Made by a program: the position numbers and the translations under genes
The notes under the pieces: generated by a model
Told to the model about the DNA's origin: nothing
The model's database searches: none
Seen by the model: only the letters and a program-made list of their open reading frames with translations
Shown here: in pieces, positions 33,661 to 41,757 of the stretch
How positions within the stretch are numbered: the first letter of the stretch is position 1
Layout: every line of letters starts with the position of its first letter
Source of the DNA: Clostridiaceae bacterium
GTDB taxonomy: Bacteria; Bacillota; Clostridia; Lachnospirales; Lachnospiraceae
Direction: 5' to 3'
Assembly (NCBI GenBank): GCA_910575795.1
Contig: CAJTGE010000005.1
Coordinates: 157,431 to 202,364, forward strand
DNA length: 44,934 nt

Positions 33661-34519
33661 AGCAGTAAATATGGTCAGAAAGGCGATCCTCGATCGGGAC
33701 GTCTGTCCGGTTGATACAGGAAACCATAGCGTTTAATTCGTCAGGCGGGAAGGACTGGGAGCGCGGGGTGAGTAAAACCTCATGGATACTGGAAGGCAGA
33801 ATAAACAGATCATCCTGAAGCTGCTCTGCGAAGTCTTTCAGGATGCCCGGATACAGCATGCAGGAAGCGCCGTTGATTCCCTTCTGGTTGGTAAGGACAT
33901 AAAGCGGGAGCGTGGGCTGATGTACGGAAGGATTCGCGGGATCGATCAAGTCAAGCTCGGCCAGCGCTGTTTCAATGGGCGTAATACAGCCGGGCATAAG
34001 GCGCAGCGTATTCTGCTCGGCCAGAGTCCACAGCTCTTCCTTTGTGATGCCCCACAGTTCGAGGTGGTTATGATGGATCAGGGCTGTCATCTGCCCGTCT
34101 TCATTTTCAGAGACGATCAGATAAAATACAATCGCGAGATCCAGATAAGGGTAATGCGGGATGTCTGAAAGGAGCCACTGATTCTTCTTTGCATTGATCA
34201 GGCGGTAGGCAATCCGCTCGCGGACAAAGGAAAAGCTGTGGAGAGCTTCCTCCAGTCTCTCCGGCAGAGCGGGATTTTCTTCACACAGAAGCATGATCTG
34301 ATCCGTGATAGCAGACAGGGGCACGCCCTCCTCCGCCTCCTCGTAGTACGAGTTCAGATAGATCGTGGGGGCCGTTTTGGACGAGGGGGAGGATATGGTG
34401 AGCCCGTCGAGCAAAAGTCCGTTATTTTTGAGGACGCGTCGCACAGTGACGTCAGCCCTGCCTCCGAACCGGGCCTGAACCAGGGACTGGATGTTGCTTA
34501 AAAATGTTTCATATACCAT
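33572..34519 (-). CDS. DUF5688-family protein
   Basis: The 315-residue soluble protein carries stretches I associate with DUF5688: GLLLDGLTI, APTIYLNSYY, VRERIAYRLINAKKN, PLYVLTNQKGINGASCMLYPGIL and DLFILPSSIHEVLL. It is found in many Lachnospiraceae as multiple paralogues and its function is not known. No signal peptide or membrane helix is present. The start has GGAGGTACC upstream on the minus strand. The C-terminus (about 295-315, Pro/Ser-rich) overlaps the YjjB gene on the other strand. The gene is isolated and no partner can be inferred. Confidence 0.85.
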   Translation of the reverse strand: MVYETFLSNIQSLVQARFGGRADVTVRRVLKNNGLLLDGLTISSPSSKTAPTIYLNSYYEEAEEGVPLSAITDQIMLLCEENPALPERLEEALHSFSFVRERIAYRLINAKKNQWLLSDIPHYPYLDLAIVFYLIVSENEDGQMTALIHHNHLELWGITKEELWTLAEQNTLRLMPGCITPIETALAELDLIDPANPSVHQPTLPLYVLTNQKGINGASCMLYPGILKDFAEQLQDDLFILPSSIHEVLLTPRSQSFPPDELNAMVSCINRTDVPIEDRLSDHIYCFSRAQSCLFLPSVSSPGPVSAPDGTGNPQ

Positions 34520-34559
34520 GAGGTACCTCCTGAGAAATAATATTATGACAACTGCCTTG

Positions 34560-34910
34560 GCAGCAGGTGCATGAAAGGAAAAACAGAACGGTAAAAGAGT
34601 CTGACATCAAATCTGCGGAATCGAATCAGAATCACTTCAGAACAGAAATCTGTGAATATCCTTATAAGAAACGCCGGAAATCGGCAATAATACAGAACAT
34701 CGGCAGGCCGATGATGGAAATTGGTATTATTATAGCGGAATGCGGGGCAAAATACAAGAGGAAAATGAAAAAAAATTATGGAACATTAATGATAAATATT
34801 TTTATTTTTTAAAAATTAGATAAAAAATATATTAAACAACCAATTAAAGTGATTTAATTCGGGAAAGCTGAGATTAATTTAAAAATAAAATATAAAATAT
34901 AAAAAAGGTA
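34560..34910. other. AT-rich spacer without gene
   Basis: This stretch is far richer in A and T than its surroundings and has no ORF with a ribosome binding site. An 81-codon frame from 34567 lacks a site and has no family resemblance, so I treat it as chance. The increase in A/T toward 34900 may be an UP-element-like region for the promoter that follows. Confidence 0.5.
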
Positions 34911-34939
34911 TTGACAAATCAAAAATAGAAGTATATAAT
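34911..34939 (+). promoter_or_regulatory. Consensus sigma-A promoter in the AT-rich gap
   Basis: TTGACA (34911-34916) and TATAAT (34934-34939) with exactly 17 bp between them, preceded by A/T tracts. Nothing downstream on this strand codes for a protein of normal size before 36300, so it probably drives a noncoding or leader-type transcript. Confidence 0.85.
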
Positions 34940-34945
34940 AAAGAC

Positions 34946-35308
34946 AACAAAACAAAAGAACCACAGAATTAAAAATCTAAGTAAAGGAGGTACGGACCAC
35001 CGAAGAGATTAAAATCGTCTGATTTACTTTATTAAATCAGACAAAGGAAAACAACAACCTGAAAAGTCAAACATGAGTCTATAGTAATATCGGAAATGAA
35101 GGTTCGATTTAGTAATATGACGAGAAAGTATTATTAGGAAGAAGAGAGATTCCGTAAAAAGTAGAATGGTAAAGGAGGTTTGGTAAGAGAACAGGTTGTT
35201 GGTAAAAAAATTTATATAGATAACAAAAACAGGAGGTACAAACCAATGGACGAGATTTCCTGAAATCGGGTATCGGTTAAGTGGAAAAGCCAATCGATAC
35301 CCGATTTC
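34946..35308 (+). ncRNA. Candidate noncoding transcript with repeated ribosome-binding-like motifs
   Basis: From the predicted start (about 34946) to the hairpin at 35262-35308 there are three strong Shine-Dalgarno-like motifs: AAAGGAGGT (34983), AAAGGAGGT (35172) and CAGGAGGT (35230). Hairpin GTCTGATTTA/TAAATCAGAC (35017-35026, 35033-35042) follows the first. The first and third units are similar (GGAGGTACGGACCACCGAAG; GGAGGTACAAACCAATGGAC), but only the third has an ATG, giving a five-codon ORF (MDEIS, 35246-35263). The final stem GAAATCGGGTATCG/CGATACCCGATTTC (35262-35275, 35295-35308) is perfect over 14 bp. It could be a regulatory RNA or a degraded peptide leader. Confidence 0.45.
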
Positions 35309-35374
35309 TATCGTTTCTGTTGCCTGTTGTGATCCCGTCGCAGGCGGTTTACGTGGTTATAGTTACTGTTGCAG

Positions 35375-36316
35375 TTATTTTACAATTCCCTCCAGTCCGA
35401 ATGGAGGCGTGTATTCTTCTTTTGCACTGCTTTTTTTCTGCATATATCCTTGTGTCAATCCGAGATCGATGGCTGTATTCAGGACAGTATTATATTCATA
35501 GGAGGTAATTCGCCGGTTCAGCTCAGGGTAGAGCGGGTTTTTGTTATATGGGGTGTACTGGCTCATGAGGCTGATGAGGAAGCTGTCCTTTGGCAGCTCG
35601 TCGTGGATCCAGCGCATGAGCCGTATGGAATCGTGCTTCTGGCCGGGCAGGACCAGATGCCGGATCAGGACTCCGCGTTTGAGCAAAAGGGCGCTGCGTC
35701 CGCCTTCGGAAACTGTTTCAAGTACAGGAGGGCCGGCGGCGCGGATCATACGCTTTACGGCCAATGAGGCGGCCTGAAAGTAATCCGGGGCCCCGGAATA
35801 GCGCGCGGCCAGCGCCGGATCAAAGTATTTGAGATCCGGCAGCCAGACATCAATGTAGGGCGAGAGAGCATCGATCGCTTCCTTTGTCTCATAGCCGCCG
35901 CAGTTATAGACAACCGGAATAACAAGCCGCTGCCGGACTGCCCTGAGGGCGGCCAGGACGGAGGGGAGGTACTGGGTAGCGGTGACCAGGTTAATATTAT
36001 GCGCGCCCTGAGACTGGAGTGTCAAGAAGATTTCTGCCAGGCGCTCTTGCGTGACCGGCGCGCCGAAGCGCCCGCTGCTGATACGGTAATTCTGGCAGAA
36101 GCAGCACCGGAGCGTGCATCCGCTGAAAAAGACGGTTCCGCTTCCCCGAAATCCGCTGATACACGGCTCTTCCCAGTCATGGAGCGCAGCGCGGGCCGCT
36201 ACGATGTGATCCGGGCCTCCGCAGTATCCGGGCTGCCTGGAGCGATCGATCCCGCAGCGTCTGGGACAGAAATTGCAGGAGTGGTAGGAAAAGGCATGGC
36301 TGGCTGGTGTGTTCAT
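35375..36316 (-). CDS. PflX-like radical SAM protein
   Basis: The 313-residue protein has the radical SAM cluster motif C67-TLR-C71-CF-C74 within FSGCTLRCCFCQNYRIS and a second N-terminal Cys set (C14, C17, C21, C32) that may hold another iron-sulphur cluster or zinc. Further matches are NINLVTATQYLPSVLAAL, PVVYNCGGYETKEAIDAL and DVWLPDLKYFDPALAARYS, as in the PflX/COG1313 group related to pyruvate formate-lyase activating enzymes. The substrate is unknown; an activase role is possible, but no glycyl-radical enzyme is in the window. GGAGGT lies 7 bp upstream of the start. It precedes nothing on the same strand until the AT-rich gap. Confidence 0.88.
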   Translation of the reverse strand: MNTPASHAFSYHSCNFCPRRCGIDRSRQPGYCGGPDHIVAARAALHDWEEPCISGFRGSGTVFFSGCTLRCCFCQNYRISSGRFGAPVTQERLAEIFLTLQSQGAHNINLVTATQYLPSVLAALRAVRQRLVIPVVYNCGGYETKEAIDALSPYIDVWLPDLKYFDPALAARYSGAPDYFQAASLAVKRMIRAAGPPVLETVSEGGRSALLLKRGVLIRHLVLPGQKHDSIRLMRWIHDELPKDSFLISLMSQYTPYNKNPLYPELNRRITSYEYNTVLNTAIDLGLTQGYMQKKSSAKEEYTPPFGLEGIVK

Positions 36317-36384
36317 TTGTGACCTCCATTGTATATTGATAAGGTAATGTCCGGCGCAAAACAGACGAAATTATTTTACCAATA

Positions 36385-36894
36385 TCAGGGGCGGATTTCT
36401 GACGCCTCCCTGACACAGCTCCAGGCTTTCAGAAGAGCTTGTATGTCTGCCGCGGCATTGGCCGGGCTGGTGGACGGGAGCGGGACAGCCTCAATGTTTG
36501 TAAGCGGAAAGCAAAAACGCTTATAAAGACGCGCGGCGGCGCTTCCATTTGTAAAGATCCGGGAAATGGGGGCTCTGGAGAGGATGCGGTTCAGATCATT
36601 GGGCAGGGGTTCCCGGATCGAGCTGTCGCTGGAGCCTGCGATTTCACAGCTTTCGATCACATCCCAGACTGCGATTTTGTGCCGCAGTAGAAAGCGGAGC
36701 TTTTCAGGAACAGAGTCCGGAACGGGTTCTTCAAAAAGCCCGGCCAAAACCAGCCAGAACCGGTTTCTGGGGTTGCCGTAGTAAAACTGGCTCTCCCTCG
36801 ATTTGACAGAGGGGAAGGAGCCGAGAATCAGGATGCGCGAGCCCGAATCAAAGATCGGCTCGATCGTGTGGAGGACGCGGGAGTTCATAAACAT
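36385..36894 (-). CDS. Mug/TDG-type DNA glycosylase (UDG superfamily)
   Basis: I take ATG 36894 (MFMNSRVLH); ATG 36888 is also possible, as AGAGG lies just upstream. The frame is open to 36963 but lacks homology. The 169-residue protein carries GSFPSVKSRE (25-34), YYGNPRNRFW (38-47), an internal HKIAVWDVIESC and a late LPSTSPANA motif. These are the signature of the DNA-deoxyinosine/hypoxanthine glycosylase group of the UDG superfamily, which removes deaminated bases. The Asn in the first-motif region (GNPRN) is present. It is read on the same strand as the radical SAM gene, 68 bp upstream. Confidence 0.88.
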   Translation of the reverse strand: MFMNSRVLHTIEPIFDSGSRILILGSFPSVKSRESQFYYGNPRNRFWLVLAGLFEEPVPDSVPEKLRFLLRHKIAVWDVIESCEIAGSSDSSIREPLPNDLNRILSRAPISRIFTNGSAAARLYKRFCFPLTNIEAVPLPSTSPANAAADIQALLKAWSCVREASEIRP

Positions 36895-37097
36895 ATTACC
36901 TCTGGAGTTGTTCGTGGCTGTCTGTTCAGGCCGCTGCCACGGTTTATTGTATTGCCAGAGCATGTTTTAAACACGTTCCGGCGAAGCGCAGCAGTGCCGG
37001 TTCTTAGTATATCACAGCAATGTAAAAAAGGATACAGAAAGGATATATTAAAATGATAGAATAAAACCATCAAAAACACCGGTTATGGAGAGTGCGT

Positions 37098-37766
37098 ATG
37101 GGACAAAGGATGTTGATTGTGGAAGATGACCGCCTGCTTGCCGAGGCTGCGGCCGATTATTTTACCGGAAGAGGCTGGTGCGTTTATACAGAGGAAAACG
37201 GCGCGCGCGCGGCAGCGCTTCTGATGAGGGAGAGCTTCCATTTGATTTTACTGGATGTGACGCTGCCCGGGATGGACGGCTTTGCCGTGTGCCGTGAGAT
37301 TCGCAAAGTCAGTGAAGTTCCGGTTGTTTTTATCACGGCCCGGGTGCTGGAGGAGGATGAGCTGAACGGATATTCGCTGGGGGCGGACGATTATGTGACA
37401 AAGCCGTTTTCCCTGCCTGTGCTGTACGCAAAAGCCATGGCTCTCACAAGACGCGTACACAAAAGCGCCGTTTTTCTGGAAGCGGGCTCTCTTAAGGCGG
37501 ATGTGGAGGGCCGCCGGGTGTGGAACCGTGGAGAGCTTTTGGCCCTGCCGCCTAAGGAGTACGAAATGCTCCTGTTTTTCATGCAGAATCCGGGGCGGAT
37601 TTACAGCAGGGAACAGCTTCTGATCCGGTTCTGGGGCTATGATTTTGACGGAAACGAGCGGGTGGTTGACAATCACATCAAAAAGCTGCGCAGAGCGATT
37701 GGCCCCTGCGGGTGCGCCATACAGACCGTGCGCAAATCCGGTTACCGGCTGGAGGTGGAAGGATGA
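37098..37766 (+). CDS. OmpR-family response regulator (second system)
   Basis: ATG 37098 lies 5 bp after GGAGAG; a GTG at 37092 is unlikely. The 222-residue protein has a receiver domain with E9/D10/D11, phospho-acceptor D53 (LILLDVTLPGMDG), the Thr in VVFITA and Lys in DDYVTKPFS, then a winged-helix domain (from about 125, LLALPPKEYEMLLFFMQNPGRIYSREQLLIRFWGYDFDGNERVVDNHIKKLR). The stop overlaps the histidine kinase start (ATGA). It has no ABC transporter neighbour, unlike the system at 20.6 kb. Confidence 0.94.
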   Translation: MGQRMLIVEDDRLLAEAAADYFTGRGWCVYTEENGARAAALLMRESFHLILLDVTLPGMDGFAVCREIRKVSEVPVVFITARVLEEDELNGYSLGADDYVTKPFSLPVLYAKAMALTRRVHKSAVFLEAGSLKADVEGRRVWNRGELLALPPKEYEMLLFFMQNPGRIYSREQLLIRFWGYDFDGNERVVDNHIKKLRRAIGPCGCAIQTVRKSGYRLEVEG

Positions 37767-39541
37767 GGAAAAACAAGAAGAGCTTTTGGAGGCCGGCAGC
37801 GGCGGGATTTGGCGTTATGTATCTGGCGATTACAGGACTGGCGACGTGGCTTGTAAAAGAACAATTCGCGGACGATTACGGACAGCGCTTCAGGGAAGGA
37901 GTCGTGTCCATAGTCAAAAAGGCGTCGGAAAAGGAATTCTCTGTGGAGGAAGCCGGGGAAGGATGGGACGGCGAGCAGAGAAAGGATTTCTATCAGGATC
38001 TGGCCAATGAGGAGCTTTGGAGGGTGGACAGTGACCGGATTCTCATTTCTGCAGCGTTTTACGATGAGGAGGGGAAGCTGCTGGCCAAAAGCCGGGATCA
38101 GATCGGCGGCGGTTCTGTACGGGAGAGCGGCACAACGGTTCGCGAATACGCCTCCTTTGCGCTGGATGATTTCCTCTCCCAGGAGGAAAAGATGCAGTTA
38201 GTTCAGCATCACAGTAAACGGCTCGAGACGCGGGATCTGGCGCATCCGGATCCGCTGCGCTTTTCGATGAGAGTTTCCCCGGACGGGCGTGAGCTTTGGG
38301 CCATTTATGTCCAGGAGCTCGTGTGGGCAGAGGAGGGGGAGCGGTATACGGATCCGGTGACGGGAAGCAGGCATATAGTGGATTCCGGCGTGATGGTTGA
38401 TTATGCGACCGGTGAAGAGCTGGGGGAGGGCAAGACCTTTTACGAGACAGGCAGCGAGATCGTGTGGCAATGGCTCAATCCGGCCGTCGGAGGTGAAGAG
38501 AGAACGGATGGGATTATTTCCGACGGGGATCTGAGACTTCCTTATATGGATGTATATGGGGGCGGATCCTATGAAAAATGGAAGAGGTGGAGCGATAGCC
38601 CCTATCTGCATGACGTTCCTGAGACAGGGGAATTTACCTGGGGATCCGGCCTCGATGAGCCGCCTTTGATAATCGACTCAGACGGGTTCTATTACAGGGG
38701 GCGGTATCAGTTAAAGGTGGGGATGGTGGACGCGCCGTCTGCTTACATGGAGATCCGTATGGAAAGCCGTCCATGGCTTGCGGCTATGAATTACATGAAA
38801 TATGTATATCTGGCGGGAGCGGCGCTGACGCTTGTATGCATGGCGGGGATCGTGCAGTCATTTCGCAGGGCGTACGACAGGCAGGCGGCGCTTGAGGAGA
38901 ACAGGCGGGACTTTATCAACGCCATGGCCCATGAGCTGAAGACACCGCTTGGCGTGATCCGGAATTTTGCGGAAAACCTTTTGGAACATAATATGGAAGA
39001 GAAACGTGATTATTACCTCGCCCAGATCATCCGGCAGACGGAGGAGATGGATCGTATGGCAGCAGAGATGATTGAGCTTTCAAAGCTGGATTCAGAGGAG
39101 CTGATTCTGGGAAATGAGCCCGTGTCCTTTTCAGATCTTATACGGGAGCAGATGGCAAGGCTTGAGCCGCGGCTTCAGGAGATGCGTCTTGCGGTGGAGT
39201 ATCAGGAGGATGGCTGCTTTGTGGTAAATGGGGACCGGAATTATCTCGCAAAGGCAGTGTGGAACCTTCTGTCCAACGCGGTGGAGTACAATCAGCCGGA
39301 CGGCGGCATATGGATCCGAATCGGGACAGGGCAGTGCGTGATAGAGAATACCGGGCAGCCGCTTAAGGAGGATCAGCTCCTGCGCGCCTTTGATCTGTTC
39401 TACTCAGGGGCAAAGAAAGCAGGCGGAGGAAAACGCCATATGGGAATGGGGCTGTTCCTTACAAGGAAGATTCTGAGGCTTCACGGCCTGGATGCCGCGC
39501 TTGAGAATGCGGACGGCCGCATTCGGGCGATTATAAAATAA
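37763..39541 (+). CDS. Sensor histidine kinase with large extracytoplasmic domain
   Basis: ATG 37763 overlaps the regulator stop. The 592-residue protein has transmembrane helix 1 (about 12-31), an extracytoplasmic domain of about 310 residues without a family I recognise (Glu- and Trp-rich), transmembrane helix 2 (about 345-365), and the kinase core: HisKA with H390 in NAMAHELKTPLGVI, N-box NLLSNAVEYNQPDGG, and GMGLFLTRKILRLHGL. The HATPase domain is short, with the G1/G2 boxes reduced (IENTGQPLKEDQLLRAFDLFYSG). It should sense a ligand outside the cell and phosphorylate D53 of its partner. Confidence 0.92.
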   Translation: MRKNKKSFWRPAAAGFGVMYLAITGLATWLVKEQFADDYGQRFREGVVSIVKKASEKEFSVEEAGEGWDGEQRKDFYQDLANEELWRVDSDRILISAAFYDEEGKLLAKSRDQIGGGSVRESGTTVREYASFALDDFLSQEEKMQLVQHHSKRLETRDLAHPDPLRFSMRVSPDGRELWAIYVQELVWAEEGERYTDPVTGSRHIVDSGVMVDYATGEELGEGKTFYETGSEIVWQWLNPAVGGEERTDGIISDGDLRLPYMDVYGGGSYEKWKRWSDSPYLHDVPETGEFTWGSGLDEPPLIIDSDGFYYRGRYQLKVGMVDAPSAYMEIRMESRPWLAAMNYMKYVYLAGAALTLVCMAGIVQSFRRAYDRQAALEENRRDFINAMAHELKTPLGVIRNFAENLLEHNMEEKRDYYLAQIIRQTEEMDRMAAEMIELSKLDSEELILGNEPVSFSDLIREQMARLEPRLQEMRLAVEYQEDGCFVVNGDRNYLAKAVWNLLSNAVEYNQPDGGIWIRIGTGQCVIENTGQPLKEDQLLRAFDLFYSGAKKAGGGKRHMGMGLFLTRKILRLHGLDAALENADGRIRAIIK

Positions 39542-39555
39542 AATACCAGGATTGC

Positions 39556-39584
39556 TTTACAAGGCGCTGTTTTTTCAGTATAAT
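39556..39584 (+). promoter_or_regulatory. Promoter of the V4R/diguanylate cyclase pair
   Basis: TTTACA (39556-39561) and TATAAT (39579-39584) with 17-bp spacing, about 80 bp before the V4R gene start. Confidence 0.75.
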
Positions 39585-39664
39585 AGGCAAATATCCGCAG
39601 AAACGGCAGATGAAAACGACCGGATGGTTACCTGCCGGGAATCTGCCAGAAAGGAAGAAAGCCT

Positions 39665-40228
39665 ATGAAACGAAACGTATTTCTGGAAAACGGTAAAGAA
39701 TTTGATTTGTCTGATTTCATGGAATTTGGCAAAGAAGAACGGGAAATTCTGGGAAGCGAGATTCCGATCATGGTATATCGTCTTATGGAATTTTCCCTTC
39801 GGGAGGAGATAATCAGCGAGTGTGGAAAAGAAAAGCAGATTGAAATTTTCAGGGAGGCAGGGCGCAGGGCCGGTACATATATTGCCCAGCATATGCTGGA
39901 TCTGTCGCTGCCCTTTAATGAATTTATCGCGCAGCTCCAGGCGCGCATTGAGGAGATGAAGATGGGGATTCTGCGGGTGGAGGCGCAGGATGGAAAGGCG
40001 AAGAAGCTTATTCTTACCGTTTCTGAGGATGCCGATTGTTCCGGTATACCGCTTCTAGGGGAGACAGTGTGCAATTATGATGAAGGGCTGATTGCGGGCA
40101 TCCTGTCCGCGTACAGTAACGTGGCGTGTCAGGCCGTTGAGGTGGACTGCTGGGGCACGGGATCACGCGTCTGCCGGTTTCGGGTTGAAGCTTTAGAAAA
40201 GGAAGGCTGGCAGGCAGATGGAGAGTAG
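39665..40228 (+). CDS. V4R-domain-like sensor protein
   Basis: The 187-residue soluble protein has MVYRLMEFSLREEIISECGKE, then EIFREAGRRAGTYIAQHML and PFNEFIAQL, and a C-terminal part DCSGIPLLGETVCNYDEGLIAGILSAYSNVACQAVEVDCWGTGSRVCRFRVE. The latter, with DCSG...CxYDxGxIxGIL and VxCxGxGxxxCxF, is the V4R (4-vinyl reductase-like) ligand-binding pattern. Such domains bind small hydrophobic ligands or metal and are sensor parts of signalling proteins. It overlaps the next gene by 11 bp, so it probably controls the diguanylate cyclase. GAAAGGAAGAAAG is upstream of ATG 39665. Confidence 0.8.
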   Translation: MKRNVFLENGKEFDLSDFMEFGKEEREILGSEIPIMVYRLMEFSLREEIISECGKEKQIEIFREAGRRAGTYIAQHMLDLSLPFNEFIAQLQARIEEMKMGILRVEAQDGKAKKLILTVSEDADCSGIPLLGETVCNYDEGLIAGILSAYSNVACQAVEVDCWGTGSRVCRFRVEALEKEGWQADGE

Positions 40229-41486
40229 GGCGGCAGAAGCGGGACAGACAAGGGAAGAGAAGAATTGCAGCCTTCTTTTTGACTATTTAAAAGATATTTT
40301 ATATGGCAGAGATGTGCAGACGCTGTCTGTGGAAGAGCTGGATGAGCCATACAGGCGTCTGGGAGCAGGTCTCCAGTTTCTGGAAGAGGCGGTGAAGGAA
40401 ATGCTGCGCTATTCCAGGGAGATTTCGAGAGGGAATCTGTCAGGGCAGCGTCCGTCCAGGGACAACTTTTTGTGCGACAATTTAAAGAATATAAGTTCGA
40501 TTTTGAATCATTTGACCTGGCAGGCCACACAGGTGGCTTTGGGCGATTATTCCCAGCGCGTTTCCGGCCTGGGAGAATTTTCGGATGCCTTTAATACCAT
40601 GACAGGACAGCTAAAAGAGCGGGAGCGGCAGTTAAAGGAAGAGCGCGATGAGGTAAAAAAACGGGCGGTAGTCATCAAGCAGTATAATGAATTTCTGATG
40701 GATCTGATCAATAAGCGCAATGAGTGGATTATGGTGGTTGACACAGAGACAAAGGAGATCGTTTACTGCAATAAAAGGGAAGGGCAGGAAGATGCGGATC
40801 CTTCCCGGTGCAAATATCATCTCTCTTTTCGCGAGCAGCTCCGGAACTGGAAAATTGGCGATGAGAAGATGCGCGAGATAACGGACGACAAGAAAAACAT
40901 CTATGAAGTCAATACCTTTCCGGTCGAATGGATGGAAAACAAGTCGTTTGTCCATATCATATCCGATGTTACGGAGCGGAAGCGGCGGGCGGAGAAGCTG
41001 GCCATGAAGGCTTATCATGATCCGATGACAGGGCTCCGGAACCGGTTTTACTATGAGGAGCGCATGAACAAGATTCTGGAGTCGGGCGAGGAGGCGGCAT
41101 TCTGCTTCCTGGATCTGGACGGGTTAAAAACGGTGAATGATCAGTTTGGACACCTGGAGGGCGATCGGTATATCCAGTCCTTTGTTTCTGTTATCCAGAA
41201 AAATATACGGAGCAGCGATGAGTTTGCCAGAATCGGGGGCGACGAATTCGCTCTGATACTTTATCGGTGCGAGGGCCAACTGGCGCTGAAGAAGCTTTCA
41301 CAGGCGCATCATGAATTCTCAGAAAAAAGCAGCGGGGATTACGTTTCGAGCTTCAGCTACGGCGTCGTGGAGATCGGCGGCAGCGCAGTCCGGTACTCAC
41401 TGGAGGAGCTCACACGGCTCGCGGATGAGCAGATGTATCTCTGTAAACGCAGGAACAAAGAAAAATACCATATACAGATGCGGTGA
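40218..41486 (+). CDS. Diguanylate cyclase (GGDEF) with HAMP-like and PAS-like parts
   Basis: The 422-residue soluble protein has an N-terminal helical/HAMP-like part (about 50-150, with VALGDYSQRVSGLGEFSDAFNTMTGQLKERERQL), a coiled coil, a PAS-like domain (about 155-255, NEWIMVVDTETKEIVYCN...ISDVTERKRR), and a C-terminal GGDEF domain with the full G340-GDEF344 active site. R331-S-S-D334 five residues before it is the canonical inhibitory I-site. It should make c-di-GMP. No membrane helix is found even though a HAMP-like segment is present, so the upstream V4R protein may be its input. Confidence 0.92.
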   Translation: MESRAAEAGQTREEKNCSLLFDYLKDILYGRDVQTLSVEELDEPYRRLGAGLQFLEEAVKEMLRYSREISRGNLSGQRPSRDNFLCDNLKNISSILNHLTWQATQVALGDYSQRVSGLGEFSDAFNTMTGQLKERERQLKEERDEVKKRAVVIKQYNEFLMDLINKRNEWIMVVDTETKEIVYCNKREGQEDADPSRCKYHLSFREQLRNWKIGDEKMREITDDKKNIYEVNTFPVEWMENKSFVHIISDVTERKRRAEKLAMKAYHDPMTGLRNRFYYEERMNKILESGEEAAFCFLDLDGLKTVNDQFGHLEGDRYIQSFVSVIQKNIRSSDEFARIGGDEFALILYRCEGQLALKKLSQAHHEFSEKSSGDYVSSFSYGVVEIGGSAVRYSLEELTRLADEQMYLCKRRNKEKYHIQMR

Positions 41487-41501
41487 TTTTCGCTTATTCG
41501 C

Positions 41502-41530
41502 TTGACAAACCGCAGCGCAGGTGATATAAA
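41502..41530 (+). promoter_or_regulatory. Strong promoter after the diguanylate cyclase gene
   Basis: TTGACA (41502-41507) and TATAAA (41525-41530) are spaced 17 bp. It starts 16 bp after the diguanylate cyclase stop and would drive the ATP-grasp/alpha-E/transglutaminase genes. Confidence 0.8.
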
Positions 41531-41549
41531 AGAAACAAGTTGCAAAAAC

Positions 41550-41585
41550 AAAGGCGTTTTGGAGGATTCCAGACGCCTTTTTTTA
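41550..41585 (+). terminator. Intrinsic terminator / attenuator in the leader of the ATP-grasp operon
   Basis: AAAGGCGTTTTGGA (41550-41563) pairs with TCCAGACGCCTTT (41568-41580) and leads into a run of eight Ts (41578-41585). It lies only about 13 nt after the predicted transcription start of the promoter at 41502-41530. It could end the diguanylate cyclase transcript or act as an attenuator for the genes downstream. Confidence 0.85.
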
Positions 41586-41757
41586 TGCGCAGGGGCGCGT
41601 AAGGAAAACAGCGGCTTTGCTGCGCGCGAGCAGGGGAAGATGGCTCTTCCCTACTCGATTGCACACGGGCGTTCAAAGGAGATATGTCAGCAAGATGACG
41701 GACGCTCGGCGCGCGAGCAGGTAAGGAACTGTGCAGGGGAAAGGGAGGAGATTGTGT
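41586..41757 (+). other. Leader between attenuator and ATP-grasp gene
   Basis: About 170 bp without a gene. The direct repeat GCGCGCGAGCAGG occurs at about 41618-41630 and 41709-41721. It is possible antiterminator material, but no fold is decisive. Confidence 0.35.

Noticed and set aside
34567..34812. 81-codon frame in the AT-rich gap
   Set aside because: No ribosome binding site, composition follows the AT-rich background, and no recognisable domain.
36895..36963. N-terminal extension of the DNA glycosylase
   Set aside because: The 23 extra residues are unlike the family and the ribosome binding site is just before ATG 36894/36888.
41618..41721. Direct repeat GCGCGCGAGCAGG as an iteron or attachment site
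   Set aside because: Only two copies in a GC-rich leader and no mobile gene nearby; too little to support either role.
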